A DNA stretch of 64,000 nt from Cavenderia fasciculata (GCF_000203815.1 NW_004457723.1:248001-312000), one strand, 5' to 3'. Counted from the first letter of the stretch, positions 1 through 14,500 are shown. Notes: generated from the sequence alone by a model not told the origin. Made by a program: numbers and translations.

Positions 1-2630
1 GAATACCAACAATGATGACACCACGAGCATACTCGTCTGAAAAGTTGATACCTTCACTGACTTTACCACGACACACTGAAAAGAGGGTGGCACCTGTTTT
101 GACGGCATCATTGTATCCTTCCAACACTCGTTTGAAATCCTTGGTTTGTTTTGGTTCGAAAAAGATTGGTTTGCATTGATCAATCTTGTTGTACATGCCA
201 GTCATTTCCCAACGATTCTTTATCTTTTCCATAAATGCATAACTTGGGAAAAAGACCAATACTCCATTTGGAACGACTTGAAGGTGTTTGAGGATAGCAT
301 CGCCGAGTGCATCTTGAAATTGGAGATTCTCGGATCCCTTGAATGTGCAATCCATCTTGGTATTGTTGGTGCCTACGCCAAGCGTACCAATCCAAACACG
401 TTTGGTGATGTCACCTAGATTACCGAGTTCGGCAGTCACTGGGAACGGCGATGACAATTCACTGGCAAATGAATTTAACGGTGCCAATGTACCAGATGTT
501 AAAATGATGGTACGTGCCTTTTCACGAATCGATTTGAATGCCGATCTAGGATTCATACACCAAATACCATAACTATAGTATAGTTTGGTACCACGAGCCG
601 CTGGAACATACACTTCCTGACGTTGGAAAAACATTCTAAAATCGGAAATGAATTGCAAGTTGCCAAATACAAAGTCATAGACTTGAGCAAGATTTGCTAA
701 AATACCCAAGATCTTTGGACTCAGTAATTCATTGTCACGTTTTTCCATTTTAACTCTTTGCTTTGTTTTTGATTGGTGTTCGTCGGCAAGACCCTTTTCA
801 CCAGGTTTGTTTGGTGTTTCTGCAGAAACAGTACCACCACCTTCAGTATCATCCTTTTCCAATCGATCCAGAGATTCCCTCAACTTTCTATAATTTGCAG
901 CTGTCAATCCAAAATCCTTTTCCAAAACCTCTAGAATCTTTCTACCAGACCATACATTGTTTTGATTCTTATAGTCTTGATCGGTCAGTACCTTTTCATT
1001 CCTTGACATCCATGTACCCATCTTATCAAACAATGAATATAAATACAACATTGTCTCTTTTTCATTTGGTGTTGCTTGATCCATAATCATTGAATTACTC
1101 ATCGTATCTTTACATTGTGTTGTTGATTCATTAACCTCTTCTTTTGTTAATTCAAAACTTGCTGCTGACATTAATGAATCTTCTATATTACTAAAATAAA
1201 AAAGAATAAAAGTAAGTTAATAAATAAATAAATAAATAAATAAATAAATATTCTTTTCTTTTGTCTATTTTAACATACTGAGCTTCATCAAAAATAATAA
1301 TTGAATTATCAAAATGTTCTTTAAAAATTTTACGGATACTTGGTTCAATGATATAATTGTAAGGACAAAAGATTAGATTTGCATGTTCGATGAAACCTTT
1401 TGAAGCATAGTATGGACATTCACCGAGATCTTTACCACCATCGATGAAATCTTCGATTGACCAAACCTCCTTTTCTCCACCCGGTAGGAACTTTGGTATC
1501 TGGGAGAGTGAGTATTGCTTGGTACGACGTTCGAATCGACAGTTTCTCTCTTTTCTTACTTTTCTGCACTTGTCCTTTTTACGATCATACCCAGCCAATT
1601 TCGGATTGATACAATAATGATCTCTTGATGCCAATACACACATACGTGGTCTATAAGGTGTCTTTAACAATTCAGAGGTCAATTGTGCAATTTGTGAATG
1701 AGTTCTTGAACAAAAGAATATCTTTGGTACTGATGCCACTTCTTCTTTTGCTTTTTCTAATAAATCTGGTGTTGATACGTTGGTTGTTGGTGATGTAGCT
1801 GCAGAACCACCATATGGTGTTGAAGGTGGTGTTGTACTTTGACTTTGACTTTGTGATTGTGATTGTTGTGATTGTTGTGAACTTTGTTGATGATGAGCTG
1901 ACATTGTTCTTTGTCCATTACCATTAAGTGGTACATAATCAGATTGCAACTTTACACCAGTATCACTAAAATCATCGAGAAAGGACATATCACTCGATAC
2001 AATCTTGGTATCTTCATCCTTTTTAGGTCGTTTTCTTCGTTCTTCCATTAGATACCGTTCCTTGTTTGCCTTTTCCCTTTCAGCGCGTGCCAATGCGTTA
2101 ATGTTGGAGTCTCGTTCTGCCAACTTGCCCTTTTGCCACTCGAGTGTTGCACATAGCAAAGACAGTGTCTTTCCCGTACCAGTTGCAGACTCCAACAATG
2201 CATTCTGACCCTTTTCACAAGCCTCTAATATTCTATGCATCATAGTTGCCTGTGTATCATAAGGTTCATAAGGGAATTTAATATTATGACCATTGATCTT
2301 GTATGTTGTTCCATCTTCTGATTTACTCCATTCTACTGTATCTGGTTGTGTTGTAGAAGTATTAGATGTATTATTTGATGTTGTTGATGTTGTTGATGTT
2401 GTTGATGTATTTGACCATGATTTATTATAACCATTATAACCACCACCTTTATTATAGTTTGAATAAGGTGATTGTGTTGATGAAGCAGCATTATACTCTG
2501 ATTTGATAGGTGTAACAGGTGCAAATGTACTCTTTTGATTGTAAATGCTATCGGTCGATGTTGAAGATGGCTTTGATGATATCTTTAACGAGATTACCTT
2601 CTTTTGTGGTTGTGATGATGGTTGTGACAT
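1..2630 (-). CDS. BRIP1: FANCJ/BRIP1-type DEAH-box DNA helicase, C-terminus beyond window
   Basis: XPD-family superfamily 2 DNA helicase expected to act in the nucleus in crosslink repair and replication. The start is the ATG at 2630. Exon 1 (2630-1279) has a Ser/Thr/Gln-rich N-terminus, a FPYEPY Q-motif region, Walker A (SATGTGKT), a long Q/S-rich insert, SRTHSQ motif Ia, and four Cys (DHYC, DKC, RNC, ECPYY) spaced like the Fe-S cluster of this family. The DEAH box is split by an intron (1278-1191, GT-AG); exon 2 restores DEAHNIEDS. Exon 2 runs to the left edge with LTSGTLAP, FFPSY and VCRGKVSEG motifs. A FQDALGDAIL stretch and the MM..IL spacing before Walker A look more like FANCJ than RTEL1 or DDX11, but RTEL1 remains possible. 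About 790 residues are visible; the final helicase motifs lie outside the window. Confidence 0.85.
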
Positions 2631-4277
2631 GATCGTAAAAGATAGTATACAACCTACTTGCTTGAATACACAAACTTAATTGTTATTCAATAGATTATTT
2701 TAATAATAATAAAAATATTAATAATATTTTTTTTGTTTGTTTGGGCAAGCAGTGAAAGCTTTCACCACCAAAAAAGATTAGAGTATTCATTATTCATTTT
2801 TAGACAGACACCCCAATTATTATTTCTTGGAATTCTCAAGTTTGTATGAACTATTATCTCTCTATCTCTCTAACATCTCTCCCTTTTTTTGATCTTTTAA
2901 ATTAAATCGCAAACATGATTCAAGATATGATATGATATCTCCTCAATGAAATAAATGGGTGAACTATATGACAAGTTCAAACTTTGAAATACTACTATGT
3001 ATGTATGTGATAATCATAATTAATTAATTAATAAATCTAGAATAAACCCAAAAAAGTATTGTTATCACTCGTTTGTATGGTGCAATTTGACGATCGTCAC
3101 CGAAATTTGGTTTTGAAATTTCTTTCAAACGTTGGTCTGTTTTTTTGTAGTTGGTGCAGAACTTGGTGCAAGTCTGCAACGCACACTCTCTCAGATCATA
3201 AGGTTTTTTTCTTCTCCTTTTTATCTTTATCTTTATCTTATTGTAGTACTATAACTAAAACAAACAGAAACATTACGCGCATATATTATTTATTTATTTT
3301 ATATTTGTATTACCAATTTAAAAGATTAATTAGATTCAATCAAAAAATAATAACAAAAAAGGTATGAGAAAACCCAACCCCTAAACCTAGTATAGCACAA
3401 CAACACTTTGAGAAAATCAATCACCCTCCCTGAACGCACATCACGCCCGTTCAACACGCACGATCACCCCCATCATCACTAACCAAACCACACCTCAAAC
3501 AAACAAAAACAAAATTGGTTGTTGTTCCATTTCGCTTGATGTGAATTTGAACGCAGAATTTATCTCTGTATTTGTATAAATACTACTCTACTTTCTCTCT
3601 CTCTGTCTACGACGATCCAATTCATTCAGAACTACAAGTATTCTCTATCTCTTTCTTTTTAATATGTATGCTATACAATACAATACAATACAAACAATCG
3701 ATCAACAACTGTAGCATTCCCTATCGATCATCGTTTATCATCATATGATGAATATAAATTATATTCATTACGCATATTATATTCTTTTATTCTTCCTACC
3801 TTTCCTCCTCATCCATCATCTATCATTCATCTATATCATTCAAAAAATTAATTAAACACAATAGTCAGTCTGACAGAATAATCATTTATTTATTTCTTAC
3901 CCACACCACACTCTGTCTCTCTCTCTCTATATTTCTATTTCTCTCTATCTTACTCTTTCTTTAAATATTATTATTATTATTAAAAAACGATTTAATAAAT
4001 CTAACATAATTTAATTTAATTAATATAGACACGAGACATAATTAATAATTATAACAATAATAACCCGATCATCATCATTTTCCATTAATATTTCTTTTAA
4101 TATTTAAAACAAAAAAACAACAATTTCAAACCATTAATAATAATAATAATAATATATCATACGAATAGATATATTTACATACGCAATTATTATATTTATA
4201 TACATCAACAAATCAAATCAAATCAAATCAAATCAAAATCCAACCAAAAATAATAATAATTATTGATAGAATATAGA
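2631..4277. other. AT-rich intergenic region, divergent promoters
   Basis: About 1.65 kb separating two divergent genes (helicase on -, amidotransferase on +). It holds poly-A/T tracts, CT-rich runs and AATAAA-like strings, with no ORF that looks coding and no recognisable RNA gene. It presumably contains both promoters and 5' untranslated regions. Confidence 0.6.
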
Positions 4278-5350
4278 ATGTGTAGATTTATTTTTTATTT
4301 GGGATCACCAATTAAATTATCGGCCATTGTAACTGAACCAAGTCATGGTTTATTACATCAAAGTTTACATTCAATATGTCCAGGTGTTTCTTTAAATGCC
4401 GATGGTTTTGGTATTGCATGGTGGGTACCAGAGATTACTCCGATTCCATGTGTTTTCAAAGATATTACTCCTGCATGGTCAAATGTTAATCTTAGACAAT
4501 TATCAAGAGTGGTAAAGAGTGGCTGTTTGATGAGCCATATAAGGGCTGCATCTGCCGGAGCCATCACAACTACCAATTGTCATCCATTCACCTATAGAAA
4601 CCTCAGTTGGATGCATAATGGTACTCTATCTTATCATACTCAATTAAGAAGAGATGTTTTAAATCTTTTATCTCAATCTGTATGTAATACAAAATATAAT
4701 ATAAATAATATTTAATTAATTTATTAATTTATTTTTAATTTTAGGGATTTGAATTAATTAAAGGAACAACAGATACAGAATTATTATTTGCATTATTTAT
4801 TACCAATTATGAAAGAGAGATTGGATATGTACCAAAACCAAAAGAAATATCGACCACTGCCATTTATTCGACACATCATAGTTTTCTTGAACCAGAGGAA
4901 GAAGCCTATCCAAAGAGACACGACAATGCTCAAATATTTGCAAAGGTATTGAAAGAGACGATACATCAAGTTCACGCACTCATATTAAAGTATGAGATTG
5001 ACAATGGAATAGTGATGGACGAGGGTGATGCTGGTGCATCTGCGACACTACAGATAACAAAAACTTGCGCAAAACTTAATCTATGTGTGTCTGATGGTTC
5101 GTGTGTCGTTGCATCTCGTTATGTGACTGGTCCAACTACTTGCGCACATACATTGTTTTGGTCACGTGGTCAATCACTCGAATGTGACAAGGGTGCATGT
5201 CTCTTGTCGGGAAGCACCAACACTCTCAAACAATCGGTTATCATTAGTTCCGAACCTTTGGCTCTGGATTTCAAATGCAGTGAGGTCCCTGTCAACAATA
5301 TGGTCGTTGCAAATGATGATGGCTATTTTGAAATCCTTCCAATAAATTAA
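4278..5350 (+). CDS. Class II glutamine amidotransferase (DUG3/YafJ type)
   Basis: Predicted Ntn-type glutamine amidohydrolase of 335 residues. The start is fixed by the ATG at 4278 because the protein must begin MCRF: the Cys directly after Met is the nucleophile exposed by Met removal. Further family marks are NADGFGIAW (residues about 40-48), SHIRAAS and the HNGTL motif. Exon 1 is 4278-4679 and exon 2 is 4745-5350; the 65-base intron is phase 0 with GTATGT and TTTTAG ends, and the second exon (GFELIKGTTDTE) matches the family's substrate-pocket region. In yeast the relative DUG3 works in glutathione degradation; a similar role here is inference. The protein is complete. An upstream in-frame TTG at 4263 is not the start. 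Confidence 0.85.
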
Positions 5351-5426
5351 TATTAATTAATGTGATTTTAGTCAATCGCTGATACTAGAATAAAGTGAAT
5401 GATTGTTTTTCTCTTTATTACTTGTT

Positions 5427-5540
5427 TTAATAATATATATTAATTAAAAATCCATTGATCAATCCACCAACTAGAGCCAAAAGAAATATCATCCACCAGC
5501 TATTGTCTGACCTTTCCTTGTTCATCTCTTTTTTCCTTTG
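5427..5540 (-). other. Out-of-frame transmembrane tail next to the multi-kinase stop
   Basis: Just past the stop codon of the FNIP multi-kinase, and overlapping its last residues, another frame continues the coiled-coil composition and ends in a clear hydrophobic segment (WWMIFLLALVGG and following residues) with a TAA at about 5427. No GT-AG intron that I tried joins it in frame. It therefore looks like an ancestral C-terminal membrane anchor separated from the main frame by a single-base indel, either in the gene or in the assembly. The adjoining repeats contain A6 runs where such an indel could occur. Confidence 0.5.
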
Positions 5541-8500
5541 CGATACGATCTTGTTCATCTCTTTTTTCCTTTGCGATACGATCTTGTTCATCTCTTTTTT
5601 CCTTGTCAATGCGATCTTGTTCATCTCTCTTTTCTTTTGCAATACGATCTTGCTCGTCTCTCTTTTCCTTTGCAATACGATCTAGCTCGTCGTTTGTAGC
5701 CTTTTCCTTTGCAATATGATCTTGTTCATCTCTCTTAGCCCTGGCAACACGATCTTGCTGTTCTATATCGGCCATTTCTTTGGTGAATGGAATAAATCTA
5801 ATATTAAAGTATTGAGCATCCTGATACACTTGGTGAATATTATCTTCGTCCAATTCAATTAATTTGATCATATTTTTTAGTGGGTATTCAATACCTTTGG
5901 AGTTACTAAACTGATTGTTCAATGCTTCAAATTTAAGTTTATCTACTTGACAAAACAGATGTGGATAAATCGATTTTTGAACATGTGATACCACTCCAAT
6001 ATCCACCAAACCAATTGATATGAAAGTATCGTTGTTCTCCCATTGAAGAATATCCTTTTCCCTAAAAAGTAACAATGTTAATAATTGATCAAAAAAACAA
6101 TATTATTGTGGTACATACGTCTTGGTTTTACCAACTCCATAACATTTTTCACCAAGCATCAAGATGAAATCGCAGACCTTGTTGTCTTCGATGAATGAAT
6201 TGGTAATGTTGGTGTGTCCAGTGAGATGATAAATATTGATATCTTTTTCCAAATTTGACTTTATAGTATCCTTTGCTGTGGTTATGTGGATTGCACATCT
6301 AAAACCTAAAAATCCTTTGTGACCCTGCTTTAAATGGTTTAGTAACAGTGGCTGATTGAATGATTTACCAAGAACTAGTGTTTTAAGTGACTTTGGCAGC
6401 CCTTTCATTTCACTATTAAATGACGACCCTAGTATTAATGTTTCAACTCTACTAGGAATATCACCCCAATTGATCGGTTGATTGAACTTACCAAATAACT
6501 TTAATTTTAAAAGTGTTGGTGGAAGTAATCCAGTGAGGGGACTGTTGAATTCACCATCCAATATTAATGTTGTTGTGCTTGATAGGATTTGTCGTTGATC
6601 GATTAAAAACGATGTGATTCTTTGTGTGTGTTGGTTGACGTCTCCATTAAAATCATCCAATGAAAGACGATCACGAGGTGTTGCGATTAATAGTTTCGTG
6701 ACAAAATTAATTAAATGTTCAGAATATCTAATAGTTGATATTTTAATATGTTCTGCATTAAAGTTGTTTTCTTTGTGGTTCTTGATAAATTTTCTTCTAT
6801 TTTCAATATCATCTGGATGGCTAAAATAATAATAATATTATTCGAATATCATTATAAAAAAACTAAAAAGATCCAATTTAATCAAAAATAATTACCATGA
6901 AAGCAAATGTAAAAGAGTTGAACCAACCGAATATATATCACTTGAAGAGTAATATTTCTTTTGTCTTGATTCCTAAAATGAGATTTCAATTAGTTGGTAG
7001 AAGTTTTTAATTAAAAGATGTGTCTACATACCGGTGCATAATATCCATATGTTCCACGAGAGACAGGAAGATTCGAAGTGTCATTAATATTTATGGTTTT
7101 ATCAACTGGTTGATTTTGAAAATGGCAACAACCAAAATCACCAAGAACTATTTCGCCATCTGTTCCAATAAATAGATTTAGTGGTTTGATATCAAGATGT
7201 AAAAGATTGTGTTGGGATAGTTTTTCAAGTATGAGGAATAATCGTCGAATATATCGCCATATTTCTGATTCTGTAATATATTGATATTCGGTGCTTTGTT
7301 TTTGCTTTTGAGATTCATTCCTAAAAAAAAGACAATTGTCAGCGCGAGTAATGGATTGTAAACGAAAATGACATACCATTGATAGATTGATTGAAATATT
7401 TGTTCTAAATCACCACCCTCACAGAAATGTGTCAAAAGATATATCTTCTTTTCCTTGATATCATCTTGGTGATCTTTGTATTGTACAAACATATCGTCGT
7501 TGATAAATAGTTTCATCGTTGCGATTTCAAATTGTACTTTGTCATAGAGATTTGGATCTTTTTGTTTCTTTGAGTAATCTATTTCTTTGTAAACAAACTA
7601 AAATGAAATGAAATAAGATAATTTAGGTTGGTATTATGAATTAAACTATGATACATACCAATTCACCTTGTGATTCAGACATGACCAAAAACACTTGGTT
7701 GGCGGAGTATGGAAAAGAGTGAAGCTTATAATATTTGTGCTTGTTGACTGTAACATAGGAAGAGTGGTTGATAGGGTATGTCATTAAATAGTTGGAATGA
7801 AATATCGAGTTGGGAGTATGTACAGAAGTTGAGCTTGGTTCTACCTCGAATTGATCAATGTTGCCGCATTGGTCTTTAGAAAAAATGAGGATTTGATCTT
7901 TGAAACTAGGAAGCTTCAATACTCCGTATGACGTTGTCTTGATGAAACGCTTGTTAATTCCAATTGGTTGTTGGAAATCACATAAAAATCTTAGGACCGA
8001 TTTTGAACCTGGGCAATCAAACTTTAAAGTTTGTAATGATGTTGGTAATACTCCAATTGTTAGGGTGTGGTTATATCTTTTACCAAACACCAAAGATTGT
8101 AATGATGTAGGTAATACTCCATCTGATAGTGGTTGGGTAAATCTTTTACCAAACACCAATGATTGTAATGATGTTGGTAACACTCCAATCGAAAGTGCTT
8201 GATTATATTCATCACCAAACTCCAATGATTGTAATGATGGTGGTAATACTTTGGCTGATATTGATTGATCATACTCTCGACCAAACTTCAATGATTGTAA
8301 TGATGATGGTAATACTCCAACTGATATGGTTTGGTTGTAGTAATCACCAAACTTCAAAGATATTAATGCAGATTTTAATGATGGTAATACTCCAACTGGT
8401 AGAGGTTGATTATATCTATTACCAAACACCAATGATTGTAATGATGTTGGTAATACTCCAACCGGTAGACGTTGATCATATCTATCACCAAACTCCAATG

Positions 8501-11500
8501 ATTGTAACAATGGTAATACTCCAACCGGTAGAGGTTGATTATATCTATTGCCAAACCTCAATGATTGTAATGTTGGTAATACTTGATCTGACAGGCGTTG
8601 ATTATAGTCATCACCAAACACCAATGATAGTAATTTTGTTGGTAATACTCCAACTGATAGAGGTTGATTATATCTATCACCAAACACCAATGATTGTAAT
8701 GTTGATGGTAATACTCCAGCTGGTAGGCGTTGATTATATTCCCAACCAAACTTCAATGATGTTAATGATGGTGGTAATACTCCAACTGACAGAGGTTGAT
8801 TATATTTATCACCCAAAATCAATGATTTTAATGATGATGGTAATACTCCAATTGATAGAGGTTGATTAAATCCATCACCAAGCGCCAGTGATTGTAGTGA
8901 TGATGGTATCGATCTTTCTTGGTTGGGGAGATAGGTCGACATCGATTTATTCGATAGGATCTGTATATCAAAGTGAACATTGTATTCACTCTGTTGGAAT
9001 TTAGGCTCAACAACCATGTCTTTTCCATTTGTAGACTTTTTGTTCATTTCAATTGGCAAGCAAAAAGATTGACCAAATATCAAAGTTTCTACTCCTTTAG
9101 GAATATCACCCTCTTTGATCGGTTGATTGAACTTTCCTCCCAATTTTAGTTCGGTAAGTGTTGGTGGAAGTAATCCTCTGAGAGGAGTGTTGAATTCACC
9201 ATCCAATATTAATGTTGTTGTGCTTGATAGAATTTGTCGTCGGTCGATTAAAAATGATGAGATTCTTTGTGTGTGTTGGTTGACTATTTCTCCATTCAAA
9301 TCATCCAATGAGAGACGACCGTCAGGTGTTGTGGTTAATAGTTTCATGACAAAATTAATTAAATGTTCAGAGTATCTATCGGTTGATATATTAATATGAT
9401 AATCGAGTATGTATTGCTTGTGGTTGTTGATAAATTCTTTTCTATTGATAATATCATCTGGGTGACTGAGAAATAAAATTAGCACGTTGTAAGCAATAAT
9501 TATCCGTTCAATCAAATAAATTAAAATAATTACCATGAAAGTAAATGTAAAAGAGTTGATCCAACCGAATATATATCACTTGAGGGGTAATATTTCTTTT
9601 CTTTTGTTTCCTATAAATGAAATATATTAGATAATTGGTTGGTCAGTTATTAAAGGTGTATACATACTGGTGAGTAATATCCGTTTGTTCCACGAGAGGG
9701 AAGTGTTGAAGATATCATAGAGGAGGCAGTCTTATCATCGGTCTCTCGTTTTGTGGATTTGATAGATCCAAAATCACCAAGAACTATTTTGCCGTCTGAC
9801 CCAATAAATAGATTGAGTGGTTTAATATCAAGATGTGCAATTTTATGTTGATATAGTTTTTCAAGTATGAGGAATAATCTTCGAATATAGACCCATATTT
9901 CTGATTCTGTAATATATTTATATTTTGGAGGTTGTTGTTTTTGAGATTCATTCCTAAAAGAAAATGTTAGTGAACACTGTTGTTTACTGTGTGACCATAA
10001 ATACTATAAATAACATACCATTTAGTCATTGATTGACACAAATGTTCTAAATCACCACCTTCACAGAAATGCGTCAAAATATATATTTTTTTTAAATCAG
10101 AGTCATCTTGGTGGTCTTTGTATTGCACAAACATAGAGTCTTTGATGAATAGTTTAATCGTTGTGATTTCCAATTGGGTTTTGTCATAGATTGATTGATT
10201 GGAGGAGTAATCTATTTCTTTGTAAACAAACTAAAATACAAATAATGAATTAGTTATAGGATAGAGGTGTATGAATTAAACTTTGATACATACAAGTTCA
10301 CCTGATGATTCGCACATCACCAAAATAACTTTGTTGGTTGCGTGTGGAAAAGAGTGTAGCTTATAATATTTGTTAGAGTTGACTATGACATAATCTTCGA
10401 CTTTGATTGGATATCTTATTAAATGGTTCGGGATTGAATTGGAATTGTTGGCCAAAATAGAAGCGACATCGATATTGTGTTCTGACGGTGATGTAGAAAG
10501 AATGAGAGAAGATTTGGTACCCGGGAGTTTTATGGCCCCATGCGATTTTAATTTAATAAAGTTTCTGCTTACACCAATGGATTGGTTGTTTTTTTGTTCG
10601 ACAAATAATATTAAAGGAGTTGTTGGGTCCCCACCAAACACCAATGATTTTAATGATGTTGGTAATACTCCAACTGATAGAAGTTGATTATAGTTCCAAC
10701 CAAACTTCAATTCTTCTAATGATTTTGGTAATACTCCAACTGATAGTGGTTGATTATATCTCCAACCAAACTCCAATGATCGTAATGATGTTGGTAATAC
10801 TCCATCTGATAGAGGTTGATTATAGTCATTACCAAACACCAATGATTGTAATGTTGATGGTAATACTCCAACTGGCAGTGGTTGATTATATCTGTTACCA
10901 AACATCAATGTTTTAACACTATCAGGAATATCACCCTCTTTGATTGGTTGATTAAACTTTCCCAAAATCTTTAGTATTTTAAGTGTCTCTGGAAGTAATC
11001 CTTCATTGAGAGGAGTGTTGAAATCTCCATCCAATATCAACGTTGTCGTGCTTGATAGAATTTGATCGATTGAAAATGATGTGATTCTCTGTGTGTGTTG
11101 GTTGGATATTTGGGCAATAAAATAAGCCAATGTAAGACGATTTTCAGTTTCTTCGAATAGTTTCTTGACAAAATTAATTAAATTTGCAGAATATCTAACT
11201 GTTGATATTTTAATATGATCATTACTATCTCTGTGTTTGTCGATAAATTCGATTCTGTCTGCATGATCTTCTGGGTGGCTATTGAATCAAATATTTCATT
11301 GTCAATAAACCAAAATTAATTGAAATCAAATTAATAAATAAATTACTTACCATGAAAGTAAATGGAAAAGAGTTGATCCAACTGAATATATATCATTTGA
11401 AGGGTCATATTTCTTTTGTTGTTTTGATTCGAAATATATTAGAAATTGGGTTGTCGGTTCTTAAAAGATGTATACATACCGATGCGAATGATCCTTTTGT

Positions 11501-14500
11501 TCCAAGAGAGACAAGCCCCATAGATATCATATCTGAATGTGAAGTGTCAACGTAATCTTGATTATTTGTGGTTTTATCAATCGTTGGCACTGATCGGTTT
11601 GGTTGTGTTAATTTGCGACCACAACCAAACCCACCAAGAACTATTTGGCCGTCTTGCAGAATGAATAGATTGAGTGGTTTGATATCAAGGTGCACAAGAT
11701 TGTGTTGATATAGTTTTACAAGCATTTGGAATAATCGTCGAATATAGACCCATATTTCTGATTCTGTAATATATTTATATTCTGGGTAAGGTTTCCCCTT
11801 ATTCCTAAATAGATGTGTTAATAGTTAATTGGTAAATAATGAGCTGGTAATATCTTACCATTGATGCACTGATTGACATAATTGTTCTAAATCACCACCT
11901 TCACAGAAATGTGTCAAAAGATTTATCTTTTTTGAATCTCTGTTATCTTGATGGTCTTTGTATTGCACAAACATAGAGTCTTGGATGAATAGTTTCATCG
12001 TTGTGATTTCAAATTGTACTTTGTTGTAGATTGATTGATTGGAGGAGTAATCTATTTCTTTGTAAACAAACTAAAATACAAATAATGAATTAGTTATAGG
12101 ATAGAGGTGTATGAATTAAACTTTGATACATACAAGTTCACCTGATGATTCGCACATCACCAAAATAACTTTGTTGGTTGCGTGTGGAAAAGAGTGTAGC
12201 TTATAATATTTGTTAGAGTTGACTATGACATAATCCTCGACTTTGATGGGATATCGTATTAAATGGTTGGTATTATTGATAGAGTTGGGATTTGTGTCGA
12301 AAGTTGAACTTGATTCTGTCTCGAATTGATCATTGGGAACGTTTGATAAAATTAGGGTTCTGTCTTTGCAATTTGGAAGCTTCGATAATCCATATGAATG
12401 CGAATTAATGAAGCGTGTGCTGATTTCAATTGGTTGTTGGAAATCACAGAAAAATGTTAGAACTGACTTTCCTGGGCAGTCAAACTTTAAAGTTTGTAAA
12501 GTTGGTAATACTCCGATTGATATTGGTTGATCATATCTATTACCCAACGTCAATGATTTCAATGATAATGGTAATATTCCAACTGGTAAACGTTGATTAT
12601 AGTGAATACCAAACACCAATGATCGTAATGATGATGGTAATACTCCAACTGGTAGAGGTTGATTATATCTACTACCAAACACCAATGATTGTAATGATGT
12701 TGGTAATACTCCAACTGATAGAGGTTGATTATATCTATTACCAAACACCAATGATTGTAATGATGTTGGTAATACTCCAACTGATAGAGGTTGATTATAT
12801 CTATCACTAAACTTCAATGATAGTAATGATGATGGTAATACTTCAACTGGTAGTGCTTGATTATATCTATCACCAAACATCAACGATTGTAATGATGTTG
12901 GTAATACTTCAACTGATAGACGTTGATTATAGTCAACACCAAACACCAATGATTGTAATGATGTTGGTAATACTCCAACTGATAGAGGTTGATCATAGTC
13001 ATAACCAAACACCAATGATTGTAATGATGTTGGTAATACTCCAACCGATATTTCTTGATTATATCTATCACCAAACTTCAATGATTGTAATGATGATGGT
13101 AATACTCTAACTGGTAGAGGTTGATTATAGTCGTAACCAAACTCCAATGATTGTAATGATGATGGTAATACTCCAACTGATAGAGGTTGATTATATCTAT
13201 TACCAAACACCAATGATTGTAATGATGTTGGTAATATTCCAACTGATAGAGGTTGATCATAGTCATAACCAAACACCAATGATTGTAATGATGATGGTAA
13301 TACTCCAACTGATAGCGGTTGGTTATAGTCTTTATCAAACGACAATGTTTCAACTCCAAAGGGAATATCACCCTCATATATTGGTTGATTAAAGTTTCCT
13401 CCCAATTTTAATTCCAAAAGTGTTGGTGGAAGTAATCCTCTGAGAGGACTGTTGAATTCACCATCCAATATTAATGTTGTTGTGTTTGTTAGAATTTGTC
13501 GTTGGTTGATTAAAAATGATGTGATTCTCTGTGTGTGTTCGTTGATTATCTCTCCATTCAAATCATCCAATGAGAGACGATCATGAGGTGTTGCGATTAA
13601 TAGTTTCTTGACAAAATTAATTAAATGTTCGGAGTATCTATCAGTTGATATTTTAATATGGTCCATATCAAAGTTGTTATTTTTGTGGTTCATGATAAAT
13701 TGTTTTCTATTTTCAATATCGTCTGGGTGACTGAGAAATAAAATTAGGCATAGTCATTTGGACATAACGTTCAATCAAATTAAATTACTTACCATGAAAG
13801 TAAATGAAACAGAGTTGAACCAACCGAATATATATCACTTGATGCGTAATATTTCTTATGTTTTGATTCCTATAAATGAAATATATTAGATAATTGGTTG
13901 GTCAGTTATTAAAGGTGTATACATACCGGTGCATAATATCCTCTTGTTCCACGAGTTACAAGTGTTGTAGCTATCATATTTGCATATTGTGTTATTTCCC
14001 CATGATCTTCTTGATTATCGATCTTGTGATCATAGATGATTGAACGATTTTGATCAACGAAATAGTGACAACAACCAAACCCACCAAGAACTATTTGACC
14101 ATCATTTCGAATGAATAGATTGAGTGGTTTGATATCAAGATGTGCAAGATTGTGTCGAGATAGTTTTTCAAGTATGAGGAATAATCGTCGAATATAGACC
14201 CATATTTCTGATTCTGAGATATATTTATATTGTGGACTTGGCTTTCTTTTTTCAGCTTCATTGCTAAAAAATGTTTTTAGTGTTAATTGGTCATTAATGA
14301 GATGTAAATAAATAAATACCATACCATTTATAGATTGATTGAAATAATTGTTCTAAATCACCACCTTCACAGAAATGTGTCAAAAGATATATCTTTTTTG
14401 AATCTATGTCATCTTGGTGATCTTTGTATTGAACAAACATATCGTCGTTGGCGAATAGTTTCATCGTTGTGATTTCAAATTGGGCTTTGTCATAGATCGA

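Noticed and set aside
5427-5540. Splicing the transmembrane tail onto the multi-kinase
   Set aside because: The GT donors in the last repeats with the TAG before the tail give the wrong phase or an intron that is too short.
8000-13350. Possible CRISPR-like or satellite array
   Set aside because: The repeats are directly adjacent, 66 bases long and code for FNIP units; there are no unique spacers and the genome is eukaryotic.
8060-13392. Many long frames on both strands over the FNIP arrays (repeats of IVMMMVILQLIEVD or YYQHHYNHWCLV)
   Set aside because: The 66-bp unit is a multiple of three and has few stops in several frames, so shadow frames repeat automatically. The FNIP frame alone matches a known family and connects through introns.
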